Positions 41,481 to 52,310 of a stretch of DNA of 62,545 nt are shown here, piece after piece. The notes beneath the pieces were generated by a model. That model worked only from the letters and a program-made list of their open reading frames with translations. It had not been told where the DNA came from and did no database searches. Source of the DNA: Lachnospiraceae bacterium (lineage in GTDB: Bacteria; Bacillota; Clostridia; Lachnospirales; Lachnospiraceae); the NCBI GenBank assembly GCA_017439675.1, contig JAFSIQ010000007.1, positions 84,310-146,854 of the forward strand, in the 5' to 3' direction. The translations under genes and the position numbers were made by a program. The stretch's first letter is position 1, and the number at the start of each line of letters is the position of its first letter.

Positions 41481-42660
41481 AGGAGGTGCCATTGCTGCAA
41501 CATTTGTGATGGGTGCATTTGTTTGCATTAGTAATCCGAGCATCGCGGCAGGATTACCATTTGTCGGTCATATTTTTGAGAGATTGGATAAGTTTGCGTA
41601 TCCAGGTGATTACAGTGAAGTAGGTGAACCTTTGGAAGCAGATACAGTAGGTGCTGAATTAGACAATTCGCAAAGCGCTGAGGAAATGGAGGCTGTATCT
41701 GAGTATACGAAGACAGTGGACGGAATGACCATAACTTTGTCAGAAGTATATTGCAATGCGCAAGCCTTGAATATTACAGTGCAGATAAAATCGGAGGAGC
41801 CGTTGCCAGAGACAAGTGGAGGTTTTTATTGTTATACCTCGGAAAAATATAGCTTCACGCCGAGTGTGATGGATGATGTTGTATACATAAAAGGTGAAAT
41901 GATAGATGCATATACTTATGCCGGCGTTATGCGCTTTGATTTGAATGAGAGAGCGAAGGATGATTCTGCTTTACAAGAAGTAATAGGAAAAGATACGGGA
42001 TTTGTAACGGATGCGGAAGTAATAGACAAATACGTGAAAGATGTAGTTGTTCCAGAAAACTTTACGCTTCATTTAATCATGACCGATATTACAGGTGATT
42101 TGTTGAATCCAGAACCAATTGATTATGGTAAATCGGTGGAGGAATTAAATGCAATGTCGGAGAAAGAATGGCATGATTATATGGTACAGTATGAGAATGA
42201 ACATCCAGATTTGTACGAGGGTCAATCAGTCTCATATAAAGGTACGTGGGATTTTGAGTTGGATATCACCATGGATAATACTGCTACACAAGTAGTAGAG
42301 CTTAATGATTACAATGAATTAGGAATCGGTTTTGAAAAGGTTGTGAAAGATCGTTTTGAGATTACGATGTATGATGCATATAAAGATGAATCAAAACGTA
42401 TAGATTATTTTCCTGTTATGCTGGATGCGGATGGAATTTTGATGGATTATGGAAGTGTCGGTGGATTGGTTAATACTGTTGCAATTAATGGTAGAGATGT
42501 TTCCAAGGTAGACATTTTCTTGATTGACTGGGATTTGTGGATGGAAGAACTAAAGGGCGATAAATGGAGACAACCAGGTGCTATGACAGAGGATGGTAGA
42601 ACGTATCGGGAACTTTTGTTAGAGAAATGCGCATATCACAAGGAAGTTGTGTTTGAGTAA
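41362..42660 (+). CDS. DUF4179-type membrane anti-sigma factor
   Basis: A 432-residue protein: a cytoplasmic N-terminus of about 38 residues ('NIPVSEKLDQVVENSLEQVY'), one transmembrane helix (about 39-58), 'GLPFVGHIFERLDKFAYPGD' as in DUF4179 proteins, then a large extracytoplasmic domain of beta type. Such proteins are encoded next to sigma factors and hold them at the membrane. GGAGGAAG lies 7 nt before the ATG. It overlaps the sigma gene by 119 nt in a different frame, far more than the usual few bases. Confidence 0.88.
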   Translation: MKMEFQNIPVSEKLDQVVENSLEQVYTQSRRSRAKSWAIKGGAIAATFVMGAFVCISNPSIAAGLPFVGHIFERLDKFAYPGDYSEVGEPLEADTVGAELDNSQSAEEMEAVSEYTKTVDGMTITLSEVYCNAQALNITVQIKSEEPLPETSGGFYCYTSEKYSFTPSVMDDVVYIKGEMIDAYTYAGVMRFDLNERAKDDSALQEVIGKDTGFVTDAEVIDKYVKDVVVPENFTLHLIMTDITGDLLNPEPIDYGKSVEELNAMSEKEWHDYMVQYENEHPDLYEGQSVSYKGTWDFELDITMDNTATQVVELNDYNELGIGFEKVVKDRFEITMYDAYKDESKRIDYFPVMLDADGILMDYGSVGGLVNTVAINGRDVSKVDIFLIDWDLWMEELKGDKWRQPGAMTEDGRTYRELLLEKCAYHKEVVFE

Positions 42661-42771
42661 AATGTGAATTAGATTAGAAAAAGGATAGTGTGGCATTGTT
42701 AAAATTATTTAAATAAAATCTAAAATATTATGTGACTTTTGAGTGTGAAAAATTATCTAAGTAATGTAAAG

Positions 42772-42819
42772 AATAGTGTTATTGTCAAATGTTCAGGTGT
42801 TTGCAATAACACTATTTTT
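42772..42819 (+). terminator. Rho-independent terminator after the sigma/anti-sigma operon
   Basis: A 13-bp perfect stem AATAGTGTTATTG / CAATAACACTATT, then TTTTT. Confidence 0.85.
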
Positions 42820-42989
42820 ATATTTAAATTTAGAGCAGAATTATTAAATTATATTGGCGAATGGTGCAACTGTGCAATGTGAATATTGCGTAGGGCAATA
42901 AGTTATGTTATTATATAAGGAACGCACTGCGTGTTATGCTGGATGCGAATGGATGTAAAAGCTGATAGGGAACAGGTAAAAGAATTTAA

Positions 42990-43098
42990 TATAATATATT
43001 TAATTGGGTAGCCGGGGGACGAGCTGTTCATTCGACCTGAGCCTTACAGGGTGGGTGAAGCGCACTCACCTTCCGACTACCTTGTTAAGTATATTATA
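42990..43098. ncRNA. Orphan GC-rich hairpin RNA candidate
   Basis: A 109-nt symmetrical structure in an AT-rich gap without a gene. The outer stem TATAATATATTTAA (42990) pairs with TTAAGTATATTATA (43085), 14 bp with one wobble. Then comes GGTAG-c-CGG / CCG-a-CTACC, and inside it GGTG-g-GTG / CAC-t-CACC (43050/43063). The 75-nt core is clearly richer in G+C than its flanks. Its strand is unclear. It follows a terminated operon and faces the 3' end of a minus-strand gene, so it serves neither as a leader. No known RNA class was recognised. Confidence 0.5.
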
Positions 43099-43143
43099 AC
43101 AGATTACAATAGGATGTTAATTTTTCTTTTTGTTAAAATCTGC

Positions 43144-45045
43144 CTATTCCGAAAGTTGCTCCCACAACTCATAAAGTTGTTCTAACTCCTCATTTGCAAC
43201 CGCCTGTTTCTCTGCAATCTCGTTAAGCTTTGCAGAATTGGTTGCATTTTCAGGTAAAGCCATCTCGTCGTTTAAGTCAGAGAGTAATTGCTCTAATTCC
43301 TCGATTCGGGCTTCTGCCTTTTTGATATCATTCTGGCGTTTGCGTTCCTTTGCTTGTTCTTCCTTGGAACGCTTCCAGTCCTTCTTCGTTTCGGTTTCTT
43401 CTTTTGCAACAACAGTCTTTTCTTCGGTTCTGGAAGTGGAAGCTAGCTGCTGTTCAATATAGTAATCATAGTTACCAATATAGGATGTGATACCACCATT
43501 GTGCAAATCCAGGATTCTGGTTGCAGTCTGATTGATGAAATAACGGTCATGGGAAACATAAAGAATTGTTCCGCTGTAATTCTTCAACGCATTTTCCAGT
43601 ATTTCTTTTGATGTGATATCCAAATGGTTGGTTGGCTCGTCTAGGATTAAGAAGTTGGCATTGCTTAGCATAAGCTTTGCAAGGCTTACACGTCCTCGTT
43701 CGCCACCGCTTAAATCTTTGATTTCTTTAAATACATCTTCTCCGGTAAATAGAAATGCAGCCAAGATATTGCGGATTTTGGTATTGGTCATATTCGGATA
43801 AGTATCGTGCAATTCATCAAAGATGGTTTTGTCTGGATGCAATACCTGATGCTCCTGGTCATAGTAACCAACATGTACTTGCGCACCTAAGACAATCTTT
43901 CCGGCATCCTTAGGAATTAACTGATTGATAATCTTGAGGATGGTTGTTTTACCAGTTCCATTATTGCCGATTAAAGCTACATGCTCACCGCGTTTGATAT
44001 CCATACCAAGATTGGTGAATAGATTGTTATCCCCATAGGATTTTGCCAACCCTTCTACCAATAGTACATCGTTTCCACTTTCAATATCAGGGGTAAGAGT
44101 AAGACGCATTTCGTCATGAACCTCTTGTGGCTTATCCAAACGTTCTATCTTATCTAGCATTTTCTCACGGCTTTCTGCACGCTTGATGGATTTCTCGCGA
44201 TTAAACTGCTTAAGCTTTGCGATAACCTCTTCCTGATGCTTAATCTCAGCTTGCTGGTTCATGTAAGCACGATACTTAGATAAACGTACCTCTTCACGCT
44301 TTTTTGCATAGTAGCTGTAGTTGCCATGATAAATGGTGTTTTTCGTAAGCTCTAATTCCACCACCTTAGTTACAATCTTATCTAAGAAATAACGGTCATG
44401 GGATACGATAATCACTGCACCGTCATAGTTTTTCAAATATCCCTCTAGCCATGCAATGCTGTTTAAATCCAAGTGGTTGGTTGGCTCGTCTAGCAATATA
44501 ACATCTGGTCGGGAAAGCAGAAGTCGTCCTAAGGATACTCGCGTTTTCTGCCCGCCGGAAAGCTCCGACACCGGACGGTGGAAATCGCTTTCTTCAAACC
44601 CAAGTCCCTTTAGAACACCAGTGATTTGACTCTCGAATGCGTATCCATCCTGTTGCTCAAAGGTATGATTCATTCGTGTATAGCGTTCAAGAGCCTCTTC
44701 TAATTCCTGACCTTCTAAATGTTTCATGTCTAGCTCTAGTTGTCGAATCTGCTCCTGCAAATCAATGACATTCTGCTTCACGCTTACCAGTTCCTCATAG
44801 ATGGTTTTGTCATAATAATCATTTTGGTGCTGGGCAAGGTAACCGATGGAAATATCCTTGCCAATCACTACCAGACCCTCATCAGCTTCCTCCTCCTGCA
44901 TAATGATTTTCAAAAGAGTAGACTTGCCGGCACCATTTGCTCCCACAATGGCAAGCTTTTCCTTCGCCTCGATATGAAAGTTGATGTTGTTCAATATTTC
45001 CACGATTCCATAGGATTTAGAAATATTCTGACATGCTAATATCAT
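43144..45045 (-). CDS. ABC-F family ATPase
   Basis: A 633-residue soluble protein with two ABC ATPase domains. Walker A motifs are 'GANGAGKST' (about 36) and 'GNNGTGKTT' (about 350). Signatures are 'LSGGQKTRVS' and 'LSGGERGRVS', and both Walker B have 'LLDEPTNHLD' or 'LILDEPTNHLD'. A linker of about 80 residues between them (P-site tRNA interaction motif) and a C-terminal charged coiled coil (about 535-630) complete the plan. These proteins act on the ribosome. The coiled-coil tail suggests the Uup/YdiF group; resistance is not indicated. AGGT is a weak ribosome binding site. Confidence 0.93.
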   Translation of the reverse strand: MILACQNISKSYGIVEILNNINFHIEAKEKLAIVGANGAGKSTLLKIIMQEEEADEGLVVIGKDISIGYLAQHQNDYYDKTIYEELVSVKQNVIDLQEQIRQLELDMKHLEGQELEEALERYTRMNHTFEQQDGYAFESQITGVLKGLGFEESDFHRPVSELSGGQKTRVSLGRLLLSRPDVILLDEPTNHLDLNSIAWLEGYLKNYDGAVIIVSHDRYFLDKIVTKVVELELTKNTIYHGNYSYYAKKREEVRLSKYRAYMNQQAEIKHQEEVIAKLKQFNREKSIKRAESREKMLDKIERLDKPQEVHDEMRLTLTPDIESGNDVLLVEGLAKSYGDNNLFTNLGMDIKRGEHVALIGNNGTGKTTILKIINQLIPKDAGKIVLGAQVHVGYYDQEHQVLHPDKTIFDELHDTYPNMTNTKIRNILAAFLFTGEDVFKEIKDLSGGERGRVSLAKLMLSNANFLILDEPTNHLDITSKEILENALKNYSGTILYVSHDRYFINQTATRILDLHNGGITSYIGNYDYYIEQQLASTSRTEEKTVVAKEETETKKDWKRSKEEQAKERKRQNDIKKAEARIEELEQLLSDLNDEMALPENATNSAKLNEIAEKQAVANEELEQLYELWEQLSE

Positions 45046-45138
45046 GTTGCTTTACCTCGTATCTGTGATGTTTCTGTGTATCAGTGTTGTTTTCTATAAA
45101 AAGGTTCATAAAAGCGGCATTTTGCGCAGCGGTATATT

Positions 45139-46083
45139 CTATATTTCATAGATATATTCTGTTGCTGACAATTCTGCTCTGGCTTCATTTTTGATGGCTA
45201 AATCCGGCGGGGTAACAGAAACCCTTGTCTTAGCGGGAATGGAGTTTGTAATAAAGGCACCACCACCGATAACGGATTCTTTGCCAATCACAGTTTCGCC
45301 ACCGAGTATGGTTGCATTCGAATAAATGGTCACGTTATCCTCTATGGTCGGATGACGGCGCACGCCGGAAAGGTGCTGTCCGCCACGAGTGCTAAGTGCG
45401 CCTAGTGTAACACCCTGATAGAGTTTTACATAATCGCCAATCACAGTGGTTTCACCGATTACAATGCCAGTTCCATGATCCATAAAGAAGTATTTGCCGA
45501 TGGTGGCACCGGCGTTAATGTCGATACCCGTTTTGTTATGGGCGTGCTCTGTCATGATTCGTGGAATAAATGGTACACTCATTTTGTATAGCTCGTGTGC
45601 TACACGATATACAAAAATAGCGTAGAAACCAGGATAGGAGAAGATAATCTGCTCCCTGCTGTCAGCAGCCGGATCTCCGTCATAGCCTGCCTGTACATCC
45701 AAAAGCAACATTTCCTGTATAGTTGGAATGGCAGATAGAAACCGGCAACAGATTTCTTCTGCTTTTTCCTTGATAATTGGACTAGCGGAAGTGATATCCT
45801 CTGTACTGTCGTAAGCCAGTGCCAAAGCAATTTGCTTTTTCATTTTGTGATGTAGAGCAGATAGCATCTGACCGGTATAATAAGATGCATTGTTGGTATC
45901 AATGCGCTCGGAACTAAAATATCCCGGAAACATAAGTTGTTTCAAATCATCCAAAATACCGATAATGGTGCTACGCACGGGAAGTTGTTTATCGGATTTC
46001 CCTAGTAGTAAATCCGACTTTGTATAATTGTTGTTAATTTCTGTCACAATATTTGGTAATATCTCGTTGAAATGTTTTCCCAT
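45139..46083 (-). CDS. Serine O-acetyltransferase (EpsC-type)
   Basis: A 314-residue enzyme making O-acetylserine for cysteine synthesis. The N-terminal helical domain (1-180) is followed by a left-handed hexapeptide beta-helix with 'IGKYFFMDHGTGIVIGET' carrying the catalytic His, 'LYQGVTLGALS' and 'TIYSNATILGGETVIGKES'. It is longer than E. coli CysE (273) and fits the EpsC/SATase group of anaerobes. AGGAGG lies 6 nt before the ATG. It is alone on its strand, followed by the ABC-F gene after about 93 nt. No T-box or S-box was found in its leader. Confidence 0.92.
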   Translation of the reverse strand: MGKHFNEILPNIVTEINNNYTKSDLLLGKSDKQLPVRSTIIGILDDLKQLMFPGYFSSERIDTNNASYYTGQMLSALHHKMKKQIALALAYDSTEDITSASPIIKEKAEEICCRFLSAIPTIQEMLLLDVQAGYDGDPAADSREQIIFSYPGFYAIFVYRVAHELYKMSVPFIPRIMTEHAHNKTGIDINAGATIGKYFFMDHGTGIVIGETTVIGDYVKLYQGVTLGALSTRGGQHLSGVRRHPTIEDNVTIYSNATILGGETVIGKESVIGGGAFITNSIPAKTRVSVTPPDLAIKNEARAELSATEYIYEI

Positions 46084-46436
46084 AGTATCCTCCTAAAGAT
46101 ATTGTTAACTATGACAAGATAATACAGAATCGCTAGTATTTTCCGATTTGTTATACGTCGCCATAATACAATATATGTAAGAAATTCTAAGATGACTCTT
46201 ATAAGGTCACATTTAGTATCTAGTATAACATAGTAAGGAAAAAGAAAAAACAAAAAATATTTCTGAAAAATTTATTAAAATTTTGTAAAAAAGGGGGTTG
46301 AAAAAACGAAAACAAATGATACAATAGACAAATATCAAAAAAAGAAAAAAACATTGCTTTTTTGTTTGCTAACTATTTGGGTTTCATGTATAATAAATAT
46401 ATTATGTGATTAGCAATTAAGCGGAAAGAGGATACT
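46084..46436. promoter_or_regulatory. Divergent promoter region, AT-rich
   Basis: A 353-nt gap between divergent genes. For the plus strand TTGAAA (46298), 16 nt, TACAAT (46320) is a likely promoter, and a second TATAAT lies at 46391. The cysE-side start is less clear. Long A and T runs, no gene. Confidence 0.45.
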
Positions 46437-48397
<1,961 letters not shown>

Positions 48398-48420
48398 TAT
48401 TAAGTAAATATAATGCTATG

Positions 48421-48450
48421 GAAGGGAATCAAGAGCTTGGTTCCCTTCTT
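48421..48450 (+). terminator. Rho-independent terminator after guaB
   Basis: GAAGGGAATCAA pairs with TTGGTTCCCTTC around GAGC, then TT. Confidence 0.7.
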
Positions 48451-48526
48451 GCATTTGTATGAAAAATAATGTAGAATATTGATGGTTTTTGTTGAAAATA
48501 TATATTATATATGAGGAGGAGAGAAT

Positions 48527-49366
48527 ATGAGTCGTTTTATATCAAGAGTTGCGTGGGTTTTTATTATTTTGGGAGGAGTTTTTCTTTATGATGGAGTAAC
48601 CTCTACAATTAACAGTAAGAAAACACCAGTGGATTTTAATTCGTTACAGGAATCTCAATTGGAATCTGGCATGATTGTTGAGGGATATATTGAATATAAT
48701 TATGGATATTTTGAAGAAGAGTATCGTACAACATATGGCATCAAAACAGGTGATTCTATATACAATTACGCAATTGAAATAGGCAAGGAACGATATATGG
48801 GATTGAAAAATCAGACAGAGGAACAAAGAATTGCGTTAGATGCACAGATGAATGACACATATACTGCATTATCTGGTTATGGAGTTACACCTGAGAAGTT
48901 CTATTTCAAGGGTCAGGTTAAGCAGATGACTAGCCAAGAGATTGGTTTTTTGAAAGACTATTTGGTGAGTGCAGGATATACAGCAGAACAGGCTGAGAAG
49001 TGCATTTGTGCATATTACATTCAATGTGTAGATTTTGATGGAGGCTTGCTTTGGGCTGGAATTGGTGCACTTCTGCTAGTTGCGGGCTTAGGTAGTTTGA
49101 TAGTGCCAGTAATAAGGGAACGAAGAGAAAATACAAGAAAACAAGAGATGTGGAATAGTGTAGCATCTCAATCATCGCAGGCGTCCTACAATGCAAGACC
49201 TATAGATCCGTTTGCTCCACCTGTTGATGAACCTGCAAGTACTTCTTCTGCTGACGAGGTTTGGAATCCTGCACCTACATCTTCACAGAAAGAAGAATTT
49301 TCGTCTACGGATAATGACAGTACTTCACAATCTGGTTCGTCTACTGGTTTGAAGCTAAAAATGTAA
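48527..49366 (+). CDS. Membrane protein of unknown function, two helices
   Basis: A 279-residue protein. Helix 1 (about 8-24) is followed by an extracytoplasmic domain of about 150 residues, helix 2 (about 172-195), then a cytoplasmic low-complexity tail rich in S, P, T, D and E ending 'STGLKLKM'. The domain between the helices has 'GMIVEGYIEYNYGYFEEEY', a pattern I have seen in clostridial membrane proteins of unknown function. GAGGAGAG is 5 nt upstream. The next gene (49410) is a smaller membrane protein, and they may act together. Confidence 0.7.
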   Translation: MSRFISRVAWVFIILGGVFLYDGVTSTINSKKTPVDFNSLQESQLESGMIVEGYIEYNYGYFEEEYRTTYGIKTGDSIYNYAIEIGKERYMGLKNQTEEQRIALDAQMNDTYTALSGYGVTPEKFYFKGQVKQMTSQEIGFLKDYLVSAGYTAEQAEKCICAYYIQCVDFDGGLLWAGIGALLLVAGLGSLIVPVIRERRENTRKQEMWNSVASQSSQASYNARPIDPFAPPVDEPASTSSADEVWNPAPTSSQKEEFSSTDNDSTSQSGSSTGLKLKM

Positions 49367-49409
49367 ATAATACTGCCAGTTATATATAAGATAGAAGGAT
49401 GGGAAGTAT

Positions 49410-49802
49410 ATGGGAAAATTCAAAGCATTTCTTGTTATGATTGCCTTGTGGGCAGCACTTTTTTTCTTGATATTTGACCCTACAGGAGTTCAAAAGAATT
49501 ATGATGAACGCGGAATAGAGGTTACAGCGACAATTACAGAAGTTACCAATGGAGTGAAAATGCGCAAGTATTATACGTGTACATATTATAATGATGTAGG
49601 ACAGGAGGTGACTGCTAGATTGACTCTAAATCGTTTTGGAGGAGAGGTTGGGCAGGTGGTGGAAGGCAAGTATCTTCCTGAAACCCCAGAGCATGTGTAT
49701 TGTGAAGCGAGTACCGGGTTAAAAATAGGAGTTGCAGTATTTTTTTTAGTTCTTGCAATTTGTGCAACAATTGGTTTTTTTGGTAATACAGAAGGGGATT
49801 GA
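49410..49802 (+). CDS. DUF3592-like membrane protein
   Basis: A 130-residue protein with a helix at each end (about 6-22 and 106-124) and a small beta domain between. It has 'GIEVTATITEVTNG', 'YTCTYYNDVGQEVTARL' and 'VGQVVEGKYLPETPEHVYC', the pattern of DUF3592 proteins. AGAAGGATGGGAAG provides the ribosome binding site. It lies 43 nt after another membrane protein and before a terminator. Function unknown. Confidence 0.75.
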   Translation: MGKFKAFLVMIALWAALFFLIFDPTGVQKNYDERGIEVTATITEVTNGVKMRKYYTCTYYNDVGQEVTARLTLNRFGGEVGQVVEGKYLPETPEHVYCEASTGLKIGVAVFFLVLAICATIGFFGNTEGD

Positions 49803-49822
49803 TGAAAATCAATCCTCTTTTG
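49794..49822 (+). terminator. Rho-independent terminator
   Basis: GGATTGAT pairs exactly with ATCAATCC around GAAA, then TCTTTT. Confidence 0.8.
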
Positions 49823-49879
49823 GTATATTGTGGAGTAAATTGGAAATCCTTATAAATATCAAATTATAAGGAGGACAAT

Positions 49880-50485
49880 ATGGCAGTTGATTTTAAAAGT
49901 AGTAAGACAAAAGAAAATTTGATGAAAGCATTCGCAGGGGAGTCTCAGGCTAGAAACCGTTACACCTATGCAGCAGATAAGGCTTGTGAACAGAATTTAC
50001 ATGTATTAGAAGAGGTGTTCAAATTTACCGCAGAACAAGAGCGGGCACATGGCAAGGTGTTTTATGAATTTTTGACAGAGTTGTCAGGGGAGAATATAGA
50101 AATTGAGGGCACATATCCAGTTGATATCAGTGAGTCCTTGGAGGAACTGTTGGATATGGCTGCTCACAATGAAAATGAAGAACATGATGTGGTATATAAG
50201 GAATTTGAACAAGTTGCAAAGGAAGAAGGATTTGACGACATTGCAAGAGCTTTCTTTATGATTGGTCGTGTAGAGAAAATGCATGCGGAACGTTTTGAGA
50301 AATTTAAGAAATGGATGCAGGAGAATCAGTTGTTTGTATCAGATGTGTCAACAGCGTGGATGTGCTTAAATTGCGGTCATACTATAGAGACAAAGGGAGC
50401 ACCGAGCGAGTGTCCGGTTTGCGGTGAAAATCAAGGGTATTTTGTACGAGTTACTTTAGCACCGTATACAGAACAGGGAATGTAA
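49880..50485 (+). CDS. Rubrerythrin
   Basis: A 201-residue non-haem iron peroxidase that protects anaerobes from hydrogen peroxide. The ferritin-like diiron domain (1-145) has 'FAGESQARNRYTYAA', 'FKFTAEQERAHGKVFYEFL' and 'GRVEKMHAERFEKF', with the E-x-x-H ligands in place. The C-terminal rubredoxin-like domain has 'CLNCGHT' and 'CPVCGEN'. AAGGAGGA lies 7 nt before the ATG. It has its own terminator upstream; electrons probably come from rubredoxin or NADH. Typical for strict anaerobes. Confidence 0.95.
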   Translation: MAVDFKSSKTKENLMKAFAGESQARNRYTYAADKACEQNLHVLEEVFKFTAEQERAHGKVFYEFLTELSGENIEIEGTYPVDISESLEELLDMAAHNENEEHDVVYKEFEQVAKEEGFDDIARAFFMIGRVEKMHAERFEKFKKWMQENQLFVSDVSTAWMCLNCGHTIETKGAPSECPVCGENQGYFVRVTLAPYTEQGM

Positions 50486-50523
50486 AAGAGCGTATAGGTG
50501 AGAATTAAAAATATAATATAACA

Positions 50524-50585
50524 ATACAAGCTGTTCGTCATATTGATTTGTAAACAATTCGGTTTGGTGAATGGCTTGTTTTATG
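50524..50585 (+). terminator. Probable terminator after rubrerythrin
   Basis: ACAAGC-N2-TTC-g-TCA pairs with TG-g-TGAA-N2-GCTTGT, then TTTATG. The stem is interrupted. Confidence 0.5.
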
Positions 50586-50631
50586 TAGAATCATTTTGTA
50601 TAATAATTTGAGATTTGGAGGTGGTGTTATT

Positions 50632-51123
50632 ATGAAACTTACAACTCTTTGTTACATTGAAAAAGACAATCAGTATTTAATGTTACATAGAACAAAAAAG
50701 AAAAATGACCAAAGTCATGACAAGTGGCTTGGTATTGGCGGAAAGTTAGAACAGGATGAAAGTCCAGAGGATTGTATGAGGCGTGAGGTTATGGAGGAAA
50801 CTGGACTGACAGTGACGAGTTTTATTTTTGCGGGAGTCATAACCTTTGTATCCGATATATGGGAGACAGAGTATATGTTTTTGTATGTGGTAGATGGGTT
50901 TACTGGTGAATTGATTACCTGTAATGAGGGCGACTTACAATGGATTCCCAAAGAGGATGTGATGAAACTTAATTTGTGGGAGGGTGATCGCATTTTTATT
51001 AAGCGCTTGTCAGATGAAAAGTATGGTTTTTCTATTCGCTATCTCTATCATGGAGATGATTTGGTAGAGGTGACGGGAACGGTTACAGATGAGGATTGGG
51101 ATATTATCAAAAAATATCGATAA
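50632..51123 (+). CDS. NUDIX hydrolase, MutT/8-oxo-dGTPase-like
   Basis: A 163-residue hydrolase. The NUDIX box is 'GGKLEQDESPEDCMRREVME' continuing into ETGL (about 37-60), with all metal ligands. The N-terminal 'TTLCYIEKDNQYLMLHRTKK' is typical of 8-oxo-dGTP diphosphatases of the MutT/YtkD type. The exact substrate is uncertain. ATG 50632 was chosen because GGAGGTGG lies 8 nt upstream; an earlier in-frame ATG (50596) falls in the leader. A single gene with no operon partner. Confidence 0.88.
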   Translation: MKLTTLCYIEKDNQYLMLHRTKKKNDQSHDKWLGIGGKLEQDESPEDCMRREVMEETGLTVTSFIFAGVITFVSDIWETEYMFLYVVDGFTGELITCNEGDLQWIPKEDVMKLNLWEGDRIFIKRLSDEKYGFSIRYLYHGDDLVEVTGTVTDEDWDIIKKYR

Positions 51124-51227
51124 AGGGGAATAGATGATAAAATGTCATCGCTTCATTATTGCAGAAATATGCATTATATAAGGAAATGTCAGTTCACAGA
51201 AAATGTCCTGATAAGTGAAAATAACCC

Positions 51228-51255
51228 TTGTGGATAATTGGATTTAGGGTATAAT
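51228..51255 (+). promoter_or_regulatory. Promoter of the pyr operon
   Basis: TTGTGG (51228), 16 nt, TATAAT (51250). Transcription would start near 51262, exactly at the conserved leader element. Confidence 0.55.
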
Positions 51256-51261
51256 ATGATA

Positions 51262-51315
51262 TAGGTGTCAAAAGATTAGAGCGTGATTCTGCTTGCAGAA
51301 AGAGGTTTTTGACTT
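51262..51315 (+). repeat. Conserved structured leader element, copy B (pyr operon)
   Basis: GTGTCAAAAG, an inner perfect hairpin TTCTGC-TT-GCAGAA and a closing TTTTTGAC; the outer stem is GTCAAAA / TTTTTGAC. It matches the element at 24553-24606, keeping the pairing although bases differ (TTTTGC versus TTCTGC). It would be the first part of the pyrF mRNA, about 70 nt before the start codon. No PyrR binding motif was noticed. Confidence 0.65.
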
Positions 51316-51383
51316 TATGATACGCAAAACATGAGCAAGTAACAATAATGGGCACGGAATGTCCGTTACTATAGGAGGATAAC

Positions 51384-52310
51384 ATGATTAACAAATTAGT
51401 AAACAAAATTGCAACTTTGAATGCACCAGTTGTTGTGGGCTTAGATCCAATGCTTTCTTATGTACCAGAACATATTCAGAAAGTAGCATTTGAACAATAT
51501 GGTGAGACCTTGGAAGGAGCAGCAGAAGCAATTTGGCAGTTTAACAAAGCCATTGTAGATGCTACCTATGACTTGATTCCAGCAGTAAAGCCACAGATTG
51601 CGATGTATGAGCAGTTTGGTATTCCGGGACTTGCGGCATTCGAGAAAACTTGTGCGTATTGTAAGGAAAAGGGACTAGTTGTAATTGGTGATATAAAAAG
51701 AGGTGATATCGGTTCTACTTCTACCGCATATGCAGTAGGACATATCGGTAAGGTGCAGGTTGGCAGTAACACATTTTCTGGATTTTCTGAGGATTTCGTA
51801 ACTGTGAATCCATACCTTGGTTCGGATGGTGTGAAGCCTTTCGTAGAAGTATGTAAGCAGGAGAACAAGGGTATCTTCGTTTTGGTTAAGACCTCCAATC
51901 CTTCTTCTGGTGAGTTCCAGGATCAGTTGATTGACGGCACACCACTTTATGAGTTGGTTGCTAAGAAGGTTGTAGAATGGGGCGAAGAGTGCATGGGTGA
52001 CACCTACAGCAATGTGGGCTGTGTAGTTGGTGCTACTTATCCAGAGATGGGTAAAGTGCTTCGTAAATTGATGCCTAAGACATATATCTTAGTACCTGGT
52101 TATGGTGCCCAGGGTGGTAAGGCTGAGGATTTGGTACACTACTTCAATGCAGATGGACTTGGTGCGATTGTGAATTCTTCAAGAGGAATTATTGCAGCTT
52201 ATAAGCAGGACAAGTATGCTAAGTTTGGATCAGAGAATTTTGCAGACGCTTCTCGTCAGGCTGTAATTGATATGGTAGAGGATATTACAGGAGCGATTGC
52301 AAAACGATAA
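51384..52310 (+). CDS. pyrF: Orotidine-5'-phosphate decarboxylase (type 2)
   Basis: A 308-residue enzyme for the last step of UMP synthesis. It has 'NAPVVVGLDPMLSYVPEHI', the catalytic 'VIGDIKRGDIGSTSTAYA' (D-x-K-R-x-D-I), 'VNPYLGSDGVKPF' and 'LVPGYGAQGGKAEDL'. The length of about 300 is that of the type 2 (PyrF-long) branch. TAGGAGGA lies 6 nt before the ATG. It leads the pyrF-pyrK-pyrD-pyrE operon; a palindromic element separates it from pyrK. Confidence 0.96.
   Translation: MINKLVNKIATLNAPVVVGLDPMLSYVPEHIQKVAFEQYGETLEGAAEAIWQFNKAIVDATYDLIPAVKPQIAMYEQFGIPGLAAFEKTCAYCKEKGLVVIGDIKRGDIGSTSTAYAVGHIGKVQVGSNTFSGFSEDFVTVNPYLGSDGVKPFVEVCKQENKGIFVLVKTSNPSSGEFQDQLIDGTPLYELVAKKVVEWGEECMGDTYSNVGCVVGATYPEMGKVLRKLMPKTYILVPGYGAQGGKAEDLVHYFNADGLGAIVNSSRGIIAAYKQDKYAKFGSENFADASRQAVIDMVEDITGAIAKR

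Noticed and set aside
43007-43081. SRP RNA, 6S RNA or RNase P RNA
   Set aside because: None of the conserved cores (for example GGAAGGAAGCAGCC of SRP RNA) is present and the length does not fit.
51124-51383. PyrR attenuator before pyrF
   Set aside because: No recognisable PyrR binding loop and no terminator/antiterminator pair was seen; the conserved hairpin element is of a different kind.
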